IMG/VR virus record: IMGVR_UViG_3300043425_000310 | Location: 1 to 25,350 of that record | DNA length: 25,350 bases | Reading direction: 5' to 3' (one strand) | Source of the DNA: a virus | Part shown: positions 22,348 through 25,350 of the stretch, in pieces | How positions within the stretch are numbered: position 1 is the first letter of the stretch | Layout of the letters: the number at the start of each line of letters is the position of its first letter | The notes under the pieces: generated by a model | What the model saw: only the letters and a program-made list of their open reading frames with translations | The model's database searches: none | What the model was told of the DNA's origin: nothing | Program-made: the position numbers and the translations under genes

Positions 22348-22371
22348 GGGAGGGCCCCGAAGGACCCTCCC
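22348..22371. other. GC-rich hairpin between the two capsid genes (no U-tract)
   Basis: GGGAGGG (22348-22354) pairs with CCCTCCC (22365-22371), with inner CC/GG pairs and a CGAA loop. Neither exit has a T-run, so it is not a standard terminator. It may stabilise the 3' end of the major capsid mRNA or cause factor-dependent pausing. Confidence 0.55.
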
Positions 22372-22397
22372 TCAACGATAACTGCTTTATCGAACTA

Positions 22398-24422
22398 TTA
22401 GAGCTCGATGGTGGCTGCAGCGGTGCCACCAGTGGTGTCGCGCAGAGCTGCAGCAACACCGTTGATTGAGATGGTCGAGGTGATCTTAAGAGCCTCGATG
22501 CCGACCTTAGCAACATTCTCAAAGGTCTCAGTGAACATCTTGTAGTCGTTGGTGCCGACTAGTGAAGAGTCACGGATGATACCTAGGTCTAGGGTACCGC
22601 CGTCTAGGAACAAGAATGTTCCCTCAGCGAATAGGTACCAAACGAAGCTGTCTGGGAACTCTAGAAGTGCAGATGCACCCTGTGAGCCGAAGACAGTTGC
22701 GTCTAGAGAAGCTACTAGGTCAACGTTAACGGTTGCTAGGTAGCCGTCGATTTCTGACTTTGATACTGCAAGAGTACCGTCACCAGGCATCGATAGAGTT
22801 AGGTCAGCTGCCATTGCCTCGTAGATCCATGAAGGAACGATTGCCTTCAAGCGGGTCTGTGGGTCAATGCGGTGACGTGAGCGGTAAGCAACAGCTGCAC
22901 GACGGATCTGAACTAGGAAGTCACGACCAAAACCGATTAGGTTAGTGGTAGTAACAGCAGTAGATGCGTCACCAATCTTGCTTAGCAAGTTCTGCTCAGC
23001 CTCGCGAGCGTGCTGTACAAGAGCTAGCTCGTTGTGGCGAGCAATCAACTCTGGGTAAGCACGAGTCATGAGGTTACCAAACTGTAGCTGCAGAGTAACA
23101 GCGTCAGTAGAAACGGTGTTCTCTGAAGCAGCGACTACGGTGTAGCTAGTCTTGGTAGCAGACTGTGGGTCAGCATCAGTTGCAGCAGTCCATACACCAA
23201 CAGCGTCAGCGTAGGTACCAGCAGCGAATGATGGTGGAGTTACGAAGCGGATACCGCCACGGTCAGCCTGGAAGCGAGGCAATGCATCGCGAACTGGGCG
23301 TACAGTGGTTGAACCGATCGAGAAGATGTCGTACTTGACTTCGAATGGAGCAGCGTGGCCACCAGAAGCAACAAGTGCGTCCTGACCTACAACGTTACCA
23401 ATCTTCAGTGCGTTCTCTTCTGCGTTAGCAGTTAGGGTACGCTCTTCTGGGTACTGGGTGGTGATAGATGCAACGATGTGCTGCTCTCCATCGCCGCCGT
23501 TTACACGACGTAGCGAGTGGATACGCTTCTCCATAGCCGAAGCTACTTCGTACATGTCGTTAATGGTGCTGCCTGCGGTGTAGCCAGGGATGTCTGCGCC
23601 AGCGGTAATTGCCACTGGAGCTGCCTCTGATACCTGAACTACAGGCTGACGGTCAGCTGGAGCCTCAAAAGGCTGTTCTGCTGCGGCGCTCACTAGTGCC
23701 TGCTCTTTCTGCTCTTCTACAAGAGCGGTTGTTGTTTCTAAAGTGGTTTCTTCGGCTGATGCTTCTGATCCCTCTACTGCTTCTACAACTACCTCGGCCG
23801 CGGCTTCGATAGTCTCTACTTCTACCTCGGCAGCAGGTGCTTCATCAGCAACTACTTCCTCAGCAGAACCGTCTGCAGTAATGGTCTCGTCAACAGTCTC
23901 AACCGATTCGGTCGATAGTTCAGAACCTGATTCCTGGTCAATTGATGCTGAAGTTTCAGGAGCGGTTTCGGTCTCAGCAGATGCCTTCATAGGCTCTTCC
24001 TTGTCCTCTTCCTCTTCCTTCTTTTCCTCTTCAGGAGTCTCAGTAACTTCGTCAGCAGGAGTTTCCTCTGCTTCTACTACTGGGGCTTCCTCAACAGGGG
24101 CCTCTTCTACAGGGGCCTCTTCCACGATTGGCATGTCTTCCATAGCCATTTCCTCTCCTTCTTCAGCTCCACCCTTAATACGGGCAGTAGCCTCAGCCGC
24201 ACGAGCAGCTAACTCTTCAGCGAGGGCCTCGCGACGAGAAAGCTCACCACGTACGATGTCAAGGGAATCCGCAAGGGATGTCATCGCATCAACTGACTGA
24301 GAAGTTGGTTCATCAGCATCGATCGACTCAAACTCGCCGACGATCTGAGTCTGAAGCTCAGCGAGTTGTTCATCGCTAAGATCAGCCAGAGTGTCTAGCT
24401 GTGTTTTAATCTGGTCGTACAC
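22398..24422 (-). CDS. Major capsid protein fused to an N-terminal scaffolding domain (hexamer type)
   Basis: This 674-aa protein starts with GTG at 24422 after AGGAGG. Residues 1-83 are helical and coiled-coil-like (LADLSDEQLAELQTQIVGEF, then RGELSRREALAEELAARAAE). Residues 84-250 are strongly acidic low-complexity sequence with PVEEAPVEEAPV repeats and a KKEEEEDKEE patch. Residues about 265-674 look like an HK97-fold shell protein: ADRGGIRFVTPPSFA, LMTRAYPELIARHNELALVQ, TRLKAIVPSWIYEAMAADLT and FVWYLFAEGTFLFLDGGTLD. The N-terminal part probably acts as a scaffold (delta domain) and is cut away by the maturation protease encoded just upstream. No Lys-Asn crosslink pair can be assigned by eye. 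The gene stops before a GC-rich hairpin. Confidence 0.9.
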   Translation of the reverse strand: MYDQIKTQLDTLADLSDEQLAELQTQIVGEFESIDADEPTSQSVDAMTSLADSLDIVRGELSRREALAEELAARAAEATARIKGGAEEGEEMAMEDMPIVEEAPVEEAPVEEAPVVEAEETPADEVTETPEEEKKEEEEDKEEPMKASAETETAPETSASIDQESGSELSTESVETVDETITADGSAEEVVADEAPAAEVEVETIEAAAEVVVEAVEGSEASAEETTLETTTALVEEQKEQALVSAAAEQPFEAPADRQPVVQVSEAAPVAITAGADIPGYTAGSTINDMYEVASAMEKRIHSLRRVNGGDGEQHIVASITTQYPEERTLTANAEENALKIGNVVGQDALVASGGHAAPFEVKYDIFSIGSTTVRPVRDALPRFQADRGGIRFVTPPSFAAGTYADAVGVWTAATDADPQSATKTSYTVVAASENTVSTDAVTLQLQFGNLMTRAYPELIARHNELALVQHAREAEQNLLSKIGDASTAVTTTNLIGFGRDFLVQIRRAAVAYRSRHRIDPQTRLKAIVPSWIYEAMAADLTLSMPGDGTLAVSKSEIDGYLATVNVDLVASLDATVFGSQGASALLEFPDSFVWYLFAEGTFLFLDGGTLDLGIIRDSSLVGTNDYKMFTETFENVAKVGIEALKITSTISINGVAAALRDTTGGTAAATIEL

Positions 24423-24547
24423 TGTACCTCCTAGGCCAGTATTGGTTTATGAATGAGAAATCCTCACTCATGGTGAACAGTCAAGGCTGAGGGACTCAGC
24501 ACGAAATGTGCGAGGCGCTCCACCTATCACTAATTGTACCTTACTTT
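24423..24547 (-). promoter_or_regulatory. 125-nt structured leader before the capsid gene
   Basis: This gap, the longest in the window, holds several short palindromes: CCTTAC/GTAAGG (24539-24544 and 24552-24557, over the upstream stop), GCTGAG-GGA-CTCAGC (24486-24500) and ATGAG/CTCAT (24453-24457 and 24467-24471). TACAAT lies in it as a possible -10, but without a -35. AGGAGG at 24427-24432 is the ribosome binding site of the capsid gene. No terminator with a U-tract is present. Confidence 0.4.
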
Positions 24548-25350
24548 TTAGGTAAGGAGTCTGAGCAGGGTGTTCATCTCTGACTGAATTTCAGCCTGAG
24601 AATAGACATCTGCTCCGGACATGAAGGACTTCAGATTTGCGGTTGCAACGTCTGCGTCCTCTTTACCGATCTTTGCTTCGACTCGAGAAATCATCCCATC
24701 GATGAGTGTCTTTAGTCCGGCAGGTAGATCGCTAAATCTAACTTTCTGAGCTTCCTTGCCGAATGGCAATGGAAGGTTGGCAATGGTCTTGCCGAGCTCG
24801 GCCGCGGTTGAGCGGACGTTCTCTAGAGACTCAGGGTTTAGGGCCTTAGTGTCTAGACGATCAATCATCCCTAGTAGCTCACTGCTGGCTTTAGCCGAGT
24901 TTACGTAGTCACCAGCAAACTCTAGGTTTTCGGCAGTTTCTACTTTTTCTAGGGCTTTCTGAAGACCAGCTACACCTAGGTTCTGCTTTAGACGAGCAAG
25001 GACCTTACGGTACTTTCCCTTAGCATCACGAGGCTGAGTCTTTGGGGTGTACTTACTGCGACCCTCTGCGTCATAGACTTCCTTAGCAGTGGTCTTACCT
25101 GTACGGATGTCTTCAGCAATCTTGATCTCTTCTTCAGTTTGCTTGTCAGCTTCCTGCTTAGCATCCTTGAGCTTCTCTAGGTCAGCATCAGAAATTTCTT
25201 TGGCTGGAGCTTCTGCAAACTCCGCTAGTCGAGAGCGCATCGAAGCAACAATAGTAGCAGCCTCGGTTGATCCGGCTGACTTCCATTCGTCTGGAATTAG
25301 ATATGCCTTACCAAGAGCCTTGGCTCGCTTAACAATGTGCTTGCGAACGG
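24548..25350 (-). CDS. C-terminal part of a probable capsid maturation protease or head-morphogenesis protein (partial)
   Basis: The frame is open from the right edge to a TAA at 24548, giving about 267 residues; the apparent Met at 25240 is internal. The segment before it reads RKHIVKRAKALGKAYLIPDEW, a motif common at the C-terminal side of actinophage capsid maturation proteases and MuF-like fusions. The remainder is charged and helical (SDADLEKLKDAKQEADKQTE, then helices rich in Lys, Ala and Leu), ending in MSGADVYSQAEIQSEMNTLL. No protease active site is in this piece. Its place just before the scaffold-fused capsid fits the protease that would cut the scaffold. A portal-protein or MuF C-terminus is the alternative. 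Confidence 0.6.
   Translation of the reverse strand, partial: VRKHIVKRAKALGKAYLIPDEWKSAGSTEAATIVASMRSRLAEFAEAPAKEISDADLEKLKDAKQEADKQTEEEIKIAEDIRTGKTTAKEVYDAEGRSKYTPKTQPRDAKGKYRKVLARLKQNLGVAGLQKALEKVETAENLEFAGDYVNSAKASSELLGMIDRLDTKALNPESLENVRSTAAELGKTIANLPLPFGKEAQKVRFSDLPAGLKTLIDGMISRVEAKIGKEDADVATANLKSFMSGADVYSQAEIQSEMNTLLRLLT

Noticed and set aside
23743-24300. Plus-strand 185-aa Ser-rich frame
   Set aside because: Mirror image of the acidic GAA/GAG-rich linker of the capsid protein; no other support.
24406-24471. 21-codon frame as a coding gene
   Set aside because: No ribosome binding site and it overlaps the capsid start; kept only as a finding.
1-25350. tRNA genes, integrase, insertion sequences or attachment sites
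   Set aside because: No cloverleaf-like sequence, recombinase motif or flanking repeat was seen on either strand by eye.

Overview
This window is part of a tailed double-stranded DNA phage with siphovirus-like architecture. The evidence is a complete head-to-tail structural block (capsid, major tail protein, neck proteins, frameshifted tail assembly chaperones, a long tape measure, distal tail protein, tail-tip protein, S74-type fiber) followed by a replication and recombination block. Every gene lies on the minus strand, so transcription runs from high to low coordinates. The gene repertoire resembles phages of Actinobacteria: a Pol I without 5' nuclease, a SNF2 helicase, a Cas4-like exonuclease, Sak4, and a scaffold-fused capsid followed by a second capsid-like protein. 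The base composition looks balanced rather than GC-rich, so a low- or mid-GC actinobacterial host, or an aquatic or soil one, is possible. The host is inferred, not shown. I saw no integrase, tRNA, CRISPR array or insertion sequence.

Right part (25350 to about 7536, structural operon): the end of a probable capsid maturation protease or related head gene (partial); a 125-nt leader; a 674-aa fused scaffold plus HK97-type major capsid protein; a second capsid-like 291-aa protein; the major tail protein; a head-tail adaptor with a beta-rich C-terminal extension; a 62-aa Ala/Pro/Lys-rich protein; a probable tail terminator; an HK97-gp10-like protein; tail assembly chaperones in two frames joined by a likely -1 frameshift; a 956-aa tape measure; a Dit-like protein; a tail-tip hub protein; an S74 fiber; a 51-aa protein; and a CPEC-containing hypothetical protein. 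A clear rho-independent terminator at 7507-7529 closes this block.

Left part (7468 to 1015, replication/recombination operon): family A DNA polymerase, RuvC-like resolvase, SNF2 helicase (with its own consensus promoter), Cas4/RecB-like nuclease, Sak4-like RecA-fold ATPase, and a DUF669-like single-strand DNA-binding protein whose C-terminus ends in EEPF. A second strong terminator (977-1003) ends it. Most genes overlap by one base (TAATG) or sit a few bases apart. Beyond that terminator a putative GT-B glycosyltransferase runs off the left edge.

The most useful second-look items are the G/GT frameshift without a canonical slippery heptamer, a promoter embedded in a terminator with a 10-mer shared with the helicase promoter, a recurrent beta module spread over three virion proteins, the SSB-like tail, the HARP-like and zinc-binding additions to the helicase, the capsid gene layout, and the excess of CTAG tetranucleotides. 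No stretch over 300 bases lacks a gene.
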